A stretch of DNA of 64,000 nt from Dyella sp. RRB7 (GTDB lineage Bacteria > Pseudomonadota > Gammaproteobacteria > Xanthomonadales > Rhodanobacteraceae): NCBI RefSeq assembly GCF_022761115.1, contig NZ_JAKWJS010000001.1:1054001-1118000 (forward strand). The letters are read 5' to 3'. The first letter of the stretch is position 1, and the number at the start of each line of letters is the position of its first letter. Positions 1 to 8,585 of this stretch are shown in pieces. The notes under the pieces were generated by a model, which was not told the origin of the DNA, searched no databases, and was given only the letters and a program-made list of their open reading frames with translations. The position numbers and the translations under genes are program-made.

Positions 1-364
1 CCATCGGCTGCGCCAGCGCGGGAATGAAATAGCTGAAATAACCCACCGCCGCCACCGGCAACGCCACGTTGCCGATCCAGTTGGCGAACCAGTAGATGGT
101 GTTGGTCTGGAAGCCCATGTATGGGCCGAACGCATCGCGCGCATACGCATAAGGTCCGCCCGCCTTGGGCGCCAGCCGCCCCAGCTTGGCGAACACGAAT
201 GCCAGCAACAGCGAACCGATGGTGGTGACCACCCACCCCCACATCGACACGCTGCCGATCTTGGCCAGGCTGCCGGGCAGCAGGAACACGCCCGAACCCA
301 TCATGTTGCCGGCCACCAGGAACGTCGCCGCAACGACGCCGATCTTGCGCTTCTCATCTGCCAT
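1..364 (-). CDS. APC-family amino-acid/polyamine permease, N-terminal part
   Basis: About 121 residues of the N-terminus are present; the rest lies beyond the left edge. The first helix carries the glycine-rich APC signature GNMMGSGVFLLPG (residues 19-31), the unwound substrate-binding segment in AdiC/CadB/PotE-type exchangers. Two more hydrophobic helices follow at about 42-60 and 85-110. The start ATG at 364 has GGAGC a few bases upstream. It should be an inner-membrane importer or exchanger of an amino acid or amine. The substrate cannot be told from this part, and no decarboxylase partner is visible on this side. Confidence 0.85.
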   Translation of the reverse strand, partial: MADEKRKIGVVAATFLVAGNMMGSGVFLLPGSLAKIGSVSMWGWVVTTIGSLLLAFVFAKLGRLAPKAGGPYAYARDAFGPYMGFQTNTIYWFANWIGNVALPVAAVGYFSYFIPALAQPM

Positions 365-920
365 GATGGGGCTCCAGGGAAAGGAAGGATCGATCATCGA
401 TGCGCGCCGCGATCAAGCCGGATCGCGCATGCAGGCGAGCTGCCGCGGCGGCGTCCGCACGCAGCAGCAGAGAAGGGAGCGGCGCTGCAACAGTCATCGG
501 CGCAGATGTCCGGGCATGGCGGTGGACCATCGCATGGCACGCTCCCTGTCACGACTAACCACTACGTCGCCCGCACCCGCAGGCATATCGGCACGATGCG
601 AATCCTTCGCGCATTACCTTCACCACGACGCGAAAACATCGATCACCGTGAGGCGCCGACGGCAACCTTGTCCTTTCGATTGTCGCCGCGACACGGGTCG
701 ACGCACCGTGAAGGTTGCAAGCGGGTACCCGCGCTCACCGACCCGCCAAGGGCATGCACTTCGCCTTCACGCTTTGCATCCTTGCGCCGCGCAAGCATTT
801 AAGGGCGCTCTCGACTCGATCGCTCGGGGCACGCACACCGCGCCGAGCAGCGGCGAGAGAGAAATTATTTCATGATCGGGATTTGGCGCGACTCATCGCC
901 TCCAGGCAAGGCGACTTGCT
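365..920. other. gene-free region of 556 bp
   Basis: This region lies between the permease start (minus strand) and the end of the outer-membrane factor gene. I see no convincing coding frame: the overlapping frames are arginine- and proline-rich shadows with no family resemblance. It should hold the permease promoter. Next to that start is a doubled ATCGAT palindrome (about 388-400). Further in is a nested inverted repeat, listed separately. I see no tRNA-like fold. Confidence 0.5.
662..718. repeat. nested inverted repeat, possible structured RNA
   Basis: An outer 8-bp stem pairs GCAACCTT (662-669) with AAGGTTGC (711-718). Inside it are two mutually exclusive hairpins: TGTCG/CGACA (681-685 with 689-693) and CACGG/CCGTG (692-696 with 706-710). 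The latter stacks directly on the outer stem. There is no U-tract. The layout would suit a small folded RNA or a DNA site, but could be chance in GC-rich DNA. Confidence 0.25.
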
Positions 921-2399
921 TCAACGCTCCGCCACGGCGGGCTCCGCTACCGCGCCGGGCCAACCACCGCCCAGCGCGCGGAAAGTCGCCACGGCCGCAC
1001 GCGCATCGTCCGCGTGCATGCGAGCAAGCTGGTCACGCGCGGCGAGCAGCTGGCGATCTTCATCCAGCACTTCGATCAGGCTGATGGCGCCGCCCTTGTA
1101 GGCATCCTGTGCGGCGCTGCGCGCCTGTTCATGCGCACTCACTTCCTGCAATAGATCGCGATGCTGCACTTCCAGCTGGGCCAGCTCGACGATGGCATTC
1201 TCCACGTCCTCGGTCGCGCGCAGCATCGACTGGCGATATTGCGCCAGCGCCTCCGCGTTGGCGCCCTTGGCCTGCGCCACCTCGGCATCCACCCGGCCGA
1301 AATCGAACAATCGCCAATGCAGGCCCAATACGGCTTGCGGCTGGAAGGCCGCGGCCGAGAACAGCGAACCGGTATGCAGGCTTTCAAAGCCCAGCAACCC
1401 GCCCAGCGATACCTTCGGGTAGTACTCGGCCACGGCCACGCCGATACGGGCGTTCGAGGCGGCGAGCCGGCGCTCGGCGGCAATCACGTCCGGGCGTCGC
1501 CGCAGCAACATGGCCGGACCGCCTTCGGTGCCGATGGTCGGCACGCTGAAGGGCTTGGTGCTGTCCTGCAGCTCGGCGGCGTACGTACCTGGCGCCGCAC
1601 CCATCAGCACATCGAGGCGATTCAATTGCTGTGCCAGCGTGATACGCAAGGGTGGCAAGGTGGCCTGCGCCTGCAGCACCAGCGCCTGGGCCTGCGCCAA
1701 CTCGCGCGCGGTGGCCAGGCCACCGGCCAGGCGCACGCGCACCAGTTCCAGCAGCTGCGCTTCGGTATCGACCTGCTGCTGGGCGAGGCGGATGCGCTCC
1801 TGCGCGCCGCGCACCTGGAAGTAGGCATCGGCGGCCTCGGCGGCTACCGAGACGCGCACGCCATCCTGGCTCGCCTCGGCGGCTTGCGCTTCGGCATCGG
1901 CCGCCTCGGCGCCACGATGCAGACCACCGGCCAGATCGAGCTCCCAGCTCGCGCCCACGCCAACGTCTTCCAGAGTCTGGTTGCGTGTATAGCCTGGCAG
2001 CGCGCTGCCGATTTCACCCAGCGGGCTTTTCACCGACTGGCGCTCCTGTACCACCTGGCCATCCAGGCTGCCCTGCGGCGCCAGTTGCGCACCGGCCTCG
2101 CGCGCGGCGGCACGCGCCTGGTCCACGCGCGCCATCGCCGCCGCAAGGTCGAGGTTCTGCAGCAGTACGCGCTGGATGATGCGGGTGAGCTCCGGATCAT
2201 CGAAGCCGGTCCACCAACTGTCGAGCGCAGGCGCGGGTGCGGCCGGGGCACGTTCGCTCAGCTGCGATTGCTGTGCGTAGTCGGCGCCGGTCTTCAGGTC
2301 GGGACGCGTGTAGTTGGGGCCAGCCATGCAGGCCGACAGGGATACCGCCAGCGCCACCGAAACGATGGCGCGCCCAAGTTGTTTCGGGGAAAGAGACAT
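921..2399 (-). CDS. outer-membrane efflux lipoprotein, NodT/OprM family
   Basis: A 492-residue TolC-like outer-membrane factor that would form the exit duct for the upstream EmrAB pump. The signal peptide ends in the lipobox LSAC (Cys at about 24), followed by the GPNYTRP start typical of NodT-family lipoproteins. Two OEP repeats (roughly 60-250 and 270-460) have alanine-rich heptads typical of the coiled-coil barrel. I chose ATG 2399 rather than the in-frame start 39 bases upstream, because GGAG lies 7 bases before it and the signal peptide begins there. It is the last gene of the hxlR-emrA-emrB-omf unit, 49 bases after emrB. The exported compound is not evident. Confidence 0.9.
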   Translation of the reverse strand: MSLSPKQLGRAIVSVALAVSLSACMAGPNYTRPDLKTGADYAQQSQLSERAPAAPAPALDSWWTGFDDPELTRIIQRVLLQNLDLAAAMARVDQARAAAREAGAQLAPQGSLDGQVVQERQSVKSPLGEIGSALPGYTRNQTLEDVGVGASWELDLAGGLHRGAEAADAEAQAAEASQDGVRVSVAAEAADAYFQVRGAQERIRLAQQQVDTEAQLLELVRVRLAGGLATARELAQAQALVLQAQATLPPLRITLAQQLNRLDVLMGAAPGTYAAELQDSTKPFSVPTIGTEGGPAMLLRRRPDVIAAERRLAASNARIGVAVAEYYPKVSLGGLLGFESLHTGSLFSAAAFQPQAVLGLHWRLFDFGRVDAEVAQAKGANAEALAQYRQSMLRATEDVENAIVELAQLEVQHRDLLQEVSAHEQARSAAQDAYKGGAISLIEVLDEDRQLLAARDQLARMHADDARAAVATFRALGGGWPGAVAEPAVAER

Positions 2400-2448
2400 C
2401 GGGGTACTCCGCGGGGAGTCGGGAAATGAGTAGGACATGGCGGCGAAC

Positions 2449-4047
2449 TCAGTGCGCGTCCGCCGAGGGCGCCGCCGGCGGCACCACCTTGCGCATCAGC
2501 GGCACCATCACGGCGGCGACCACGAAGCAGGCCATGATGGCGAGGAACGCATCGGCGTAGGACAGCGTCTGCGCCTCGCGATAGGTCAGTTGCCATAGCT
2601 GGGCCAGTGAACCGCTGGCGGCTTCGTCCACGGTCTGCCCCAGCGCGGCAAGATGTTGGGCCGCCTGCGCCAGCCACTGGTTCATTGCCTCGTTGCTGGT
2701 AGTGAGCCGCTCGGCCATGCGATAGAAATGCAGGTTGGTGCGATCGTTGAGGATGGTGGCGCACACCGCGATGCCGATCGCACCGCCCAGGTTGCGCATG
2801 AGATTGAACAGGCCGGAGGCCAGCTTCAGCCGCGCCGGGGCGAGTCCACCCAGCGTCAGCGTCACCGTGGGCGGAATGGCGAGCTGCTGCCCCATGCCGC
2901 GCAACGCCTGCGGCAGCAGCAATTGTTGCGCACCCCAGTCGTGAGTGATGGGCGTGAACTCCCACATGGAGATGGCAAACAGCACCAGGCCCGCCATCAG
3001 GATCCAGCGCAGGTCGAAGCGTTGCGCCAGCATCGCGTAGATCGGAATGCTCAGGATCTGGAACACGCCGGTGGAAAACACCGCCTCGCCAATCTCCAGC
3101 GCGCTGTAGCCGCGCACGCGGCCGAGAAACAGCGGGGTCAGGTAAATGGTGGCGAACAGGCCGATGCCGGTAATGAAGGAGAAGAAGCAGCCCAGGGCAA
3201 AGTTGCGATCGCGCAGCGCGCGCAGATCCACCACCGGATGATCGTAGGTAAGGCTGCGCACGACAAAGCCCACGCCGCCCAGCCCCGAGATCCACGCCGT
3301 GGTGAGGATGGTGCTGTCGCTGAACCAGTTCCAGCGGGGCCCCTCTTCCAGCGTGTATTCCAGGCAGCCGAGAAAGGCCGCCAGCAAGACCATGCCCAGG
3401 TAGTCGGCGCGACGCAGCAGCGACAGGTCCGGCGCGTCGATGTTGACCAGCAACGGCACTGCCACGGTGACGAAGACGCCCGGCACCAGGTTGATGAAGA
3501 ACAGCCAGTGCCACGACGCGTTGTCGGTGATCCAGCCGCCCAGGGTGGGCCCAAGCGTGGGCGCCAGTGACGCCAGCGCGCCGATGGTGGCCGCGGCGAC
3601 CACGCGCTGCTTGCCGCCGAAGAACACGAAGGCGGTGGTGAAGACCATTGGGATCATCGAGCCGCCGAGGAAGCCCTGCAGCGCGCGGAACACGATCATG
3701 CTCTGGATGTCCCAGGCTGCGCCGCACAGCATGCTGGTGATGGTGAACCCCGCCGCCGAGGCGGCGAACAGCCAGCGCGTGGAGAACACCCGCGACAACC
3801 AGCCCGACAGCGGGATCACCACGATCTCGGCGATCAGGTAACTGGTCTGCACCCAGGCCGTTTCATCGGTGCCGGCGGAAAGGCCGCCGCCGATATCGCG
3901 CAGCGACGCGGAAACGATCTGGATATCCAGCAATGCGATAAACATGCCCACGCACATGCTGGCGAACGCGAACACCTTCTGCGCCATGCTCAGTGCGGCC
4001 GGATCGATCGGCGAGGCGAAGCGGGCCGTGCTGGCAGCGGCGTTCAT
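2449..4047 (-). CDS. emrB: DHA2-family MFS efflux permease, EmrB-like
   Basis: A 532-residue inner-membrane drug:proton antiporter of the 14-helix DHA2 group. Typical segments are the first-helix LLDIQIVSASL region (about residues 30-45), the ETAWVQTSYLIAE motif, and the antiporter motif C region with LGPTLGGWITD. The ATG at 4047 overlaps the emrA stop (ATGA), which suggests translational coupling. With the membrane-fusion protein and the outer-membrane lipoprotein it makes a complete three-part pump. EmrB homologues export hydrophobic compounds such as uncouplers, antibiotics and fatty acids; the actual substrate here is unknown. Confidence 0.92.
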   Translation of the reverse strand: MNAAASTARFASPIDPAALSMAQKVFAFASMCVGMFIALLDIQIVSASLRDIGGGLSAGTDETAWVQTSYLIAEIVVIPLSGWLSRVFSTRWLFAASAAGFTITSMLCGAAWDIQSMIVFRALQGFLGGSMIPMVFTTAFVFFGGKQRVVAAATIGALASLAPTLGPTLGGWITDNASWHWLFFINLVPGVFVTVAVPLLVNIDAPDLSLLRRADYLGMVLLAAFLGCLEYTLEEGPRWNWFSDSTILTTAWISGLGGVGFVVRSLTYDHPVVDLRALRDRNFALGCFFSFITGIGLFATIYLTPLFLGRVRGYSALEIGEAVFSTGVFQILSIPIYAMLAQRFDLRWILMAGLVLFAISMWEFTPITHDWGAQQLLLPQALRGMGQQLAIPPTVTLTLGGLAPARLKLASGLFNLMRNLGGAIGIAVCATILNDRTNLHFYRMAERLTTSNEAMNQWLAQAAQHLAALGQTVDEAASGSLAQLWQLTYREAQTLSYADAFLAIMACFVVAAVMVPLMRKVVPPAAPSADAH

Positions 4048-5153
4048 GGCGTGCCTGCGCGGCCGGCATCGCGCGTATCCACCTCGGCGACCACCGACAG
4101 GCCCGGGCGCAGCACGCCCAGCGTATCGTCCTTGCTCTCCAGCACCACGCGCACGGGTACACGCTGCACGACCTTGGTAAAGTTGCCGGTGGCGTTTTCC
4201 GGCGGCAACACGCTGAACTGCGCCCCCGTGGCCGGCGCCAGGCTGGCCAGATGGCCGTGGAATACCTTGCCGGGCAACACGTCGGCGCGGATCGACACTG
4301 CCTGCCCCTCGTGCATGCGCGCGAGTTGGTCTTCCTTGAAATTGGCATCCACCCACAGGCCGCGCGCCGGCACCACCGACAGCAGCTGCGTACCCGCGGG
4401 GGCGAATGCACCGACCTGCGCGCGGCGGTTGCCGATCACGCCGTCGATCGGTGCGCGCAATTGCGTATAGCCCTCATTGAGCCGCGCGATGTCGCGCTCG
4501 GCCTTGGCCTGCGCCAGCGCGGCGCGCGCCTGCAGTTTCTGCGAGGCGATCACATCCAGCTGGCGTTGCGAGGCAAGCAGTGACGCCTGGGCTTTTTCGA
4601 TACCGGCCTGCGCGGTCTTGAAGGTGGCGTCGGCGCGCTGCGCGCTTTCGATGGATACCGCCGAGCGACTGGAGAGATCGCGATAACGCGCCTCATCGTC
4701 GCGCGAACGCACCATTTCGGCATCGGCGGCGGCAACGCCGGCCTTGGCCTGGTTGATCACGGCCAGTTGCAACTGCTCCGTGGCATCGAGATTGGCCAGC
4801 AACGCCTCTTGCGCCGCCACCGCGCCCTCGGCCTTGGCCAGGGCGGCGAGATAATCGCGGTCGTCGATCTTCACCAGCAGGTCGCCGGCATGCACGCGCT
4901 GGTTGTCCGTCACCGCCAGCTCGGCGATGTAGCCGGCTACCTTGGGGCCGATGACGGTGACATCGCCACCGACATAGGCGTCGTCCGTGCTTTCGATAAA
5001 GCGACCGACGCTCCACCAGTGTCCGCCATAGATGACGCCGGCCACCAGGGCGATGCCAATGGCGGCCCTGAGCAAGTGCTTGCGACGGTTGCGGGGTACG
5101 GGTTCGACTTCGGGCGGCGCGTCCACGCGCTCGGCGACGGTGATGCTGCTCAT
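4044..5153 (-). CDS. emrA: HlyD-family membrane-fusion protein, EmrA-like
   Basis: A 369-residue periplasmic adaptor linking EmrB to the outer-membrane duct. It has a short cytoplasmic N-terminus, one transmembrane helix (about 28-45), a lipoyl/barrel-sandwich half beginning STDDAYVGGDVTVIGPKVAGY, and a long alanine/glutamine-rich coiled-coil hairpin (about 100-215). The second lipoyl half begins TQLRAPIDGVIGNR, and a beta-barrel follows. The stop codon overlaps the emrB start by four bases. The hxlR stop lies 15 bases upstream, so this is probably one transcript starting before hxlR. Confidence 0.92.
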   Translation of the reverse strand: MSSITVAERVDAPPEVEPVPRNRRKHLLRAAIGIALVAGVIYGGHWWSVGRFIESTDDAYVGGDVTVIGPKVAGYIAELAVTDNQRVHAGDLLVKIDDRDYLAALAKAEGAVAAQEALLANLDATEQLQLAVINQAKAGVAAADAEMVRSRDDEARYRDLSSRSAVSIESAQRADATFKTAQAGIEKAQASLLASQRQLDVIASQKLQARAALAQAKAERDIARLNEGYTQLRAPIDGVIGNRRAQVGAFAPAGTQLLSVVPARGLWVDANFKEDQLARMHEGQAVSIRADVLPGKVFHGHLASLAPATGAQFSVLPPENATGNFTKVVQRVPVRVVLESKDDTLGVLRPGLSVVAEVDTRDAGRAGTP

Positions 5154-5168
5154 GGGATAGCTCCGGAA

Positions 5169-5693
5169 TCAATGAGAAGAAAGGGTTTGGTGTCGGTCTG
5201 GTGCGCGTCGGCGGTGCGCCGATTCGATGCGTGCCCGCATGCGCTCATTCGCGGCCGGGCCGGCGCGAACGAGGTGGCGCTCGCGCGTGATCGGTGCCCC
5301 GGTATGGGCGTCGACCAGCACGGGCTCTGCCGCGCGACCGGTGCGATCGTCTTCGAGGAACAGGCTGATGCCCTCGGGCGCGAAGTGGCGGCTGCCCCAT
5401 GCCATCAACGAGAGCAGCACGGGGCGAAAATCCAGCCCGCGCGGCGTCAGCACGTACTCGTAGCGCACGGGACGTTCGCTGTAGCGGCGACGTTCGAGCA
5501 GGCCGGCCTCGACCAGCGCGCCCAGGCGCCGGCTGAGCATGTTGGGAGCGATGCCCAGGCTGGACTGGAATTCATCGAAGCGGGTCAGGCCATAGAAGGC
5601 ATCCCGCAGGATGAGCATGCTCCACCATTCGCCAACCCGCTCCAGGCTGCGGGCGATCGGGCACGTCATGTCTTCAAAACGCTTGCGCTGCAT
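5169..5693 (-). CDS. HxlR-family winged-helix transcription regulator
   Basis: A 174-residue DNA-binding regulator. The family core is clear: MTCPIARSLERVGEWWSMLI near the N-terminus with the conserved Cys, then the recognition-helix region GIAPNMLSRRLGALVEAG, and a wing with RYEYVLTPRG. The C-terminal 60 residues are an unusual Arg-rich extension. I prefer ATG 5693; an in-frame TTG at 5711 would add six residues. It is first gene of the efflux operon and divergent from the SDR gene. Paired AT-rich palindromes in the gap are its probable operators. HxlR proteins often sense quinones or aldehydes through Cys; that is family knowledge, not shown here. Confidence 0.88.
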   Translation of the reverse strand: MQRKRFEDMTCPIARSLERVGEWWSMLILRDAFYGLTRFDEFQSSLGIAPNMLSRRLGALVEAGLLERRRYSERPVRYEYVLTPRGLDFRPVLLSLMAWGSRHFAPEGISLFLEDDRTGRAAEPVLVDAHTGAPITRERHLVRAGPAANERMRARIESAHRRRAPDRHQTLSSH

Positions 5694-5713
5694 GGGCAAG
5701 GACCACGTCAATC

Positions 5714-5737
5714 TTTATATTATGAGCATCATATAAA
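5714..5737. promoter_or_regulatory. imperfect palindrome, probable HxlR operator
   Basis: Arms TTTATATTATG and CATCATATAAA (11 bases each, one mismatched pair) flank a 2-base centre (5725-5726). The site is AT-rich in GC-rich surroundings and lies 21 bases upstream of the hxlR ATG, where binding would repress the efflux operon. Its core ATnATG-nn-CATnAT is related to the second site 100 bases away. Confidence 0.6.
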
Positions 5738-5773
5738 TAGAAACTAGCGTCATGCAAGCGACTTTTGGTGACG

Positions 5774-5789
5774 GCGGCGTCAACGCCGC
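5774..5789. repeat. small GC-rich palindrome
   Basis: GCGGCGT (5774-5780) and ACGCCGC (5783-5789) are separated by CA. The site lies midway between the two AT-rich operators in the hxlR/SDR divergent region. There is no U-tract. Its role is unknown and it may be chance. Confidence 0.25.
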
Positions 5790-5832
5790 GCCGCTCGACA
5801 GGCATTGAACTTCCCCGCACCAGCCACATAAG

Positions 5833-5854
5833 ATGATTGTCATCATATTATGAT
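5833..5854. promoter_or_regulatory. overlapping ATGAT/ATCAT palindromes, second probable HxlR operator
   Basis: ATGAT (5833-5837) is followed by ATCAT (5842-5846). The perfect palindrome ATCATATTATGAT occupies 5842-5854, so there are three half-sites in 22 bases. It lies about 48 bases upstream of the SDR start, where it would control that gene. Half-site similarity with 5714-5737 suggests one regulator acts on both divergent promoters. Confidence 0.55.
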
Positions 5855-5901
5855 CGACACCTCTTTCAGCCCGCTCCATTGCCATCAGGACGTCCCAAAC
5901 C

Positions 5902-6606
5902 ATGAAAATCCAGGGTTCCACCGCTCTCGTCACCGGCGCCAATCGCGGCCTCGGCCTCGCCTTCGCCAAGGCGCTGCTCGCCGCCGGTGCTGCCAAGGTC
6001 TACGCCGGTGCCCGCGATCCGGCCACGGTCACGCTACCCGGCGTCATCCCGGTCAAGCTCGATGTCACCCATGATCACGACATCGCGGCGGCGGCCCAGG
6101 CGCTGAGCGACGTCGACATCGTCATCAACAATGCCGGTATCGCCCATGGCGCGCCGCTGCTGGACGCCGAGGGCGGGGTCCAGTCCTTGCGCGAGCTGCT
6201 CGAAACAAACCTGCACGGCGTGCACGCAGTGAGCCGCGCCTTCGCTCCCGTGCTGAAGGCCAACGGCGGCGGTGCCCTGGTCAACATGCTGTCCGCACTG
6301 AGCTGGACCAGCCTCGACAACAGCGGCGCATATTCCGTCTCCAAGGCGGCGGCCTGGGCGCTTACCAACGGCTTGCGCAACGAGCTTCGCGGCCAGGGCA
6401 CCCAGGTGGTCGCGGTGCATGCCGGCTACATCGACACCGACATGACCGCGCATGTCGACGCCCCCAAGTCGAACCCGCACGATATTGCGCAGCGTGTCAT
6501 CGACGGCATCGCGCAGGGCCAGCTCGAAGTGCTGGCCGACGACACCTCGCGCCAGGTGAAGGCCGGCTTCGGCGCCACGCCTTCGTTCTATCTCGGCGCG
6601 GCCTGA
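5902..6606 (+). CDS. short-chain dehydrogenase/reductase
   Basis: A 234-residue classical SDR, a cytosolic NAD(P)H-dependent oxidoreductase. The cofactor motif TGANRGLG is at 11-18, NNAG at 76-79, and the catalytic set is Ser131, Tyr144 and Lys148 (YSVSK). It lacks the long C-terminal substrate lid of many SDRs. It is transcribed away from the HxlR regulator, and the operator-like palindromes suggest it is induced together with the efflux pump. Reduction of a reactive carbonyl or quinone while the pump expels the compound would fit, but that is inference. Confidence 0.9.
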   Translation: MKIQGSTALVTGANRGLGLAFAKALLAAGAAKVYAGARDPATVTLPGVIPVKLDVTHDHDIAAAAQALSDVDIVINNAGIAHGAPLLDAEGGVQSLRELLETNLHGVHAVSRAFAPVLKANGGGALVNMLSALSWTSLDNSGAYSVSKAAAWALTNGLRNELRGQGTQVVAVHAGYIDTDMTAHVDAPKSNPHDIAQRVIDGIAQGQLEVLADDTSRQVKAGFGATPSFYLGAA

Positions 6607-6739
6607 CCGCCGGCGAGCCGTTCCACACGCGGGTGTATGGAGGGAAAGGTGTCTCTCCATGCACCCGCGAAGCGGCCCAGTACTGGACGAAAAAGCCCGG
6701 GGGCGTCACGCTTACTGTCTCCCCAAGCCAGGATCGTCC

Positions 6740-7759
6740 ATGAGAACGCCAAACCGTGCCGCCCCGACTTTGCTTGCTGACCTCGGCGGCACCAATGTGC
6801 GATTCGCCCTGGCTGATACGGGACGCGCGGCGCCGTTGATGGAAGACAGCGTCAAGCGCTACCGCGTGAAGGATTACGCATCGCTGGCCGAGGCGATCCG
6901 CCAGTATTTCACCGACACCGGCCACACCGCGTCGCGCGCCGTGATCGCCGCCGCCGGCCGCGTCAGCGAAGGCGAAACGGTCAAGGTCACCAACAATCCG
7001 TGGCTGGTCGCCGCGCATGCGTTGCAGGCGGAGCTGGGCATGGAGGCGGTGCACCTGGTCAACGACTTCGCCGCGCAGGCGATGGCGGTGCCGCTGCACA
7101 CGCACGCACAGTTGTCCTCGGTCGGCACGCAGGCAATGCCCACGCTGGGCCAGCGCGAGCCGCAGACCTTCGTGGTGATGGGCCCCGGCACCGGCCTGGG
7201 CGTCGCTGGCCTGCTGCGCCGCGAAGGCCACTGGATCGTGCTGGAAACCGAAGGCGGCCACGCCGGTTTCGCGGCGCACACGGCCGAAGACGTGGAAATC
7301 CTGCATCGCCTCAACGAGCGCTTCGGCCGCGTCTCCAACGAGCGCATGATCTGCGGCAACGGCCTGGTGAATCTCTACCTCGCCCTGGCCGACATCGCCG
7401 GCCAGCCGGCGGAGGAATACACGCCCGAGGACATCACCGCGCGCGCGGAGGCAGGCTCCGATCCGCTGTGCGTGCGCACGGTGGAAACGCTGGCCGGCAT
7501 CTTCGGCAGCGTGGCGGGCGACGTCGTGCTGAGCCTGGGCGGCTGGGATGGCGTCTACCTCACCGGCGGCGTGCTGCCGATCCTGCTGCCCTGGCTCAAG
7601 CATGGCGGCTTCCGCGAGCGCTTCGAAGCCAAGGGCCGCTTCCGCGAAACGATGGAACAGGTGCCCACCGTAGCCATGATGCATCCGGAGCCGGGCCTGC
7701 TCGGCGCGGCCGCGCTGGCCGTGCTGGATGCGGGCAGGCCGCTGGTGCCAGGGCAGTAA
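6740..7759 (+). CDS. glk: glucokinase
   Basis: A 339-residue enzyme that phosphorylates glucose with ATP to glucose-6-phosphate in the cytoplasm. It belongs to the bacterial Glk (PF02685) group rather than the ROK group. The phosphate-binding motif ADLGGTNVRF is at 13-22. Further motifs are the sugar-site segment HLVNDFAAQA, the MGPGTGLGVA loop, and ETEGGHAGF with the substrate-binding Glu/His. I chose ATG 6740, which has AGGA 6 bases upstream, instead of an upstream in-frame ATG that would add 27 atypical residues. Glucose-6-phosphate feeds the pentose branch, whose gnd gene lies 12 kb away. Confidence 0.93.
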   Translation: MRTPNRAAPTLLADLGGTNVRFALADTGRAAPLMEDSVKRYRVKDYASLAEAIRQYFTDTGHTASRAVIAAAGRVSEGETVKVTNNPWLVAAHALQAELGMEAVHLVNDFAAQAMAVPLHTHAQLSSVGTQAMPTLGQREPQTFVVMGPGTGLGVAGLLRREGHWIVLETEGGHAGFAAHTAEDVEILHRLNERFGRVSNERMICGNGLVNLYLALADIAGQPAEEYTPEDITARAEAGSDPLCVRTVETLAGIFGSVAGDVVLSLGGWDGVYLTGGVLPILLPWLKHGGFRERFEAKGRFRETMEQVPTVAMMHPEPGLLGAAALAVLDAGRPLVPGQ

Positions 7760-7827
7760 CCGCAACGGGTTTGGCCGTCCGTCGTTGATCGGTCACACTA
7801 GCGATCTGTGAGTGATGGAGACACCCC

Positions 7828-8511
7828 ATGCCCCGCGCTGATACGTCCTTCCTGTTCGACCTCGACGGCACGCTGGTCGACAGCGTCTACCAGCACGTGC
7901 TGGCATGGAAGGAAGCGCTGGATCGCGAAGGCGTGGAGCTGTCGGTGTGGCGCATCCACCGCAAGATCGGCATGAGCGGCGGCCTGTTCGCCAACATGCT
8001 GTTGCGCGAAACCGGGCTGGAAATCACCGAGGAACGCCTGGCCCGCCTGCGCACCTGGCATGCCGAGGCATATAACCGGCAAGCCACGCAGGGCGCGGTG
8101 CGGCCGCTGCCGGGCGCACGCGAACTGCTGGCCTTCCTTACCGAGGAAGGCATTCCCTGGGCCATCGCCACCAGCGGACGCATGACCACCGCCGCACACA
8201 ATCTCGAAGCGCTCGGCGTCGACCCGTCGAAGGTGCCGGTGGTGACGCGCGACCAGGTGCGCTACGCCAAGCCCGATCCCGACCTGTTCATCACCGCCGC
8301 CGCACGACTGGGCGTGGATATCCACCACAGCCTGGTGGTCGGCGACAGCATCTGGGACATGTTGGCCGCGCAGCGCGCACGTGCCCTGGGCGTGGGCCTG
8401 CTCTCGGGCGGCTACGGCGAGGAAGAGCTGGAAGACGCCGGCGCCTTCCGCGTCTATGAAGACCCCGCCGACCTGCTCAAGCACATCGACGAAGTCGCCG
8501 CGCGGCGCTGA
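7828..8511 (+). CDS. HAD-superfamily phosphatase, beta-phosphoglucomutase/phosphoglycolate type
   Basis: A 227-residue cytosolic hydrolase with all four HAD motifs: nucleophile DLDGT (Asp11, Asp13), Ser116 in ATSGR, Lys148 in YAKPDPD, and GDSIWD (172-177). The helical cap lies between motifs I and II (about 20-90), so it is a subfamily I enzyme acting on small sugar or organic phosphates. GGAG precedes the ATG. It lies 68 bases after glk on the same strand, so a sugar-phosphate role is possible. The exact substrate cannot be read from the sequence. Confidence 0.88.
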   Translation: MPRADTSFLFDLDGTLVDSVYQHVLAWKEALDREGVELSVWRIHRKIGMSGGLFANMLLRETGLEITEERLARLRTWHAEAYNRQATQGAVRPLPGARELLAFLTEEGIPWAIATSGRMTTAAHNLEALGVDPSKVPVVTRDQVRYAKPDPDLFITAAARLGVDIHHSLVVGDSIWDMLAAQRARALGVGLLSGGYGEEELEDAGAFRVYEDPADLLKHIDEVAARR

Positions 8512-8585
8512 TGTCAGGCGCGATTCATCGCCTGAGCCACCGCTGCCGTTAGTCTCGGAAACGGACTCGTTGATCGGAGGACGCC

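Noticed and set aside
580-640. possible tRNA T-loop-like sequence (GCGAATCC)
   Set aside because: No GTTC arm, acceptor stem or anticodon stem could be built around it.
1161-2429. 422-residue plus-strand frame opposite the outer-membrane factor gene
   Set aside because: Antisense shadow, rich in Gln/Arg/His, no motif; the minus strand has signal, lipobox and OEP repeats.
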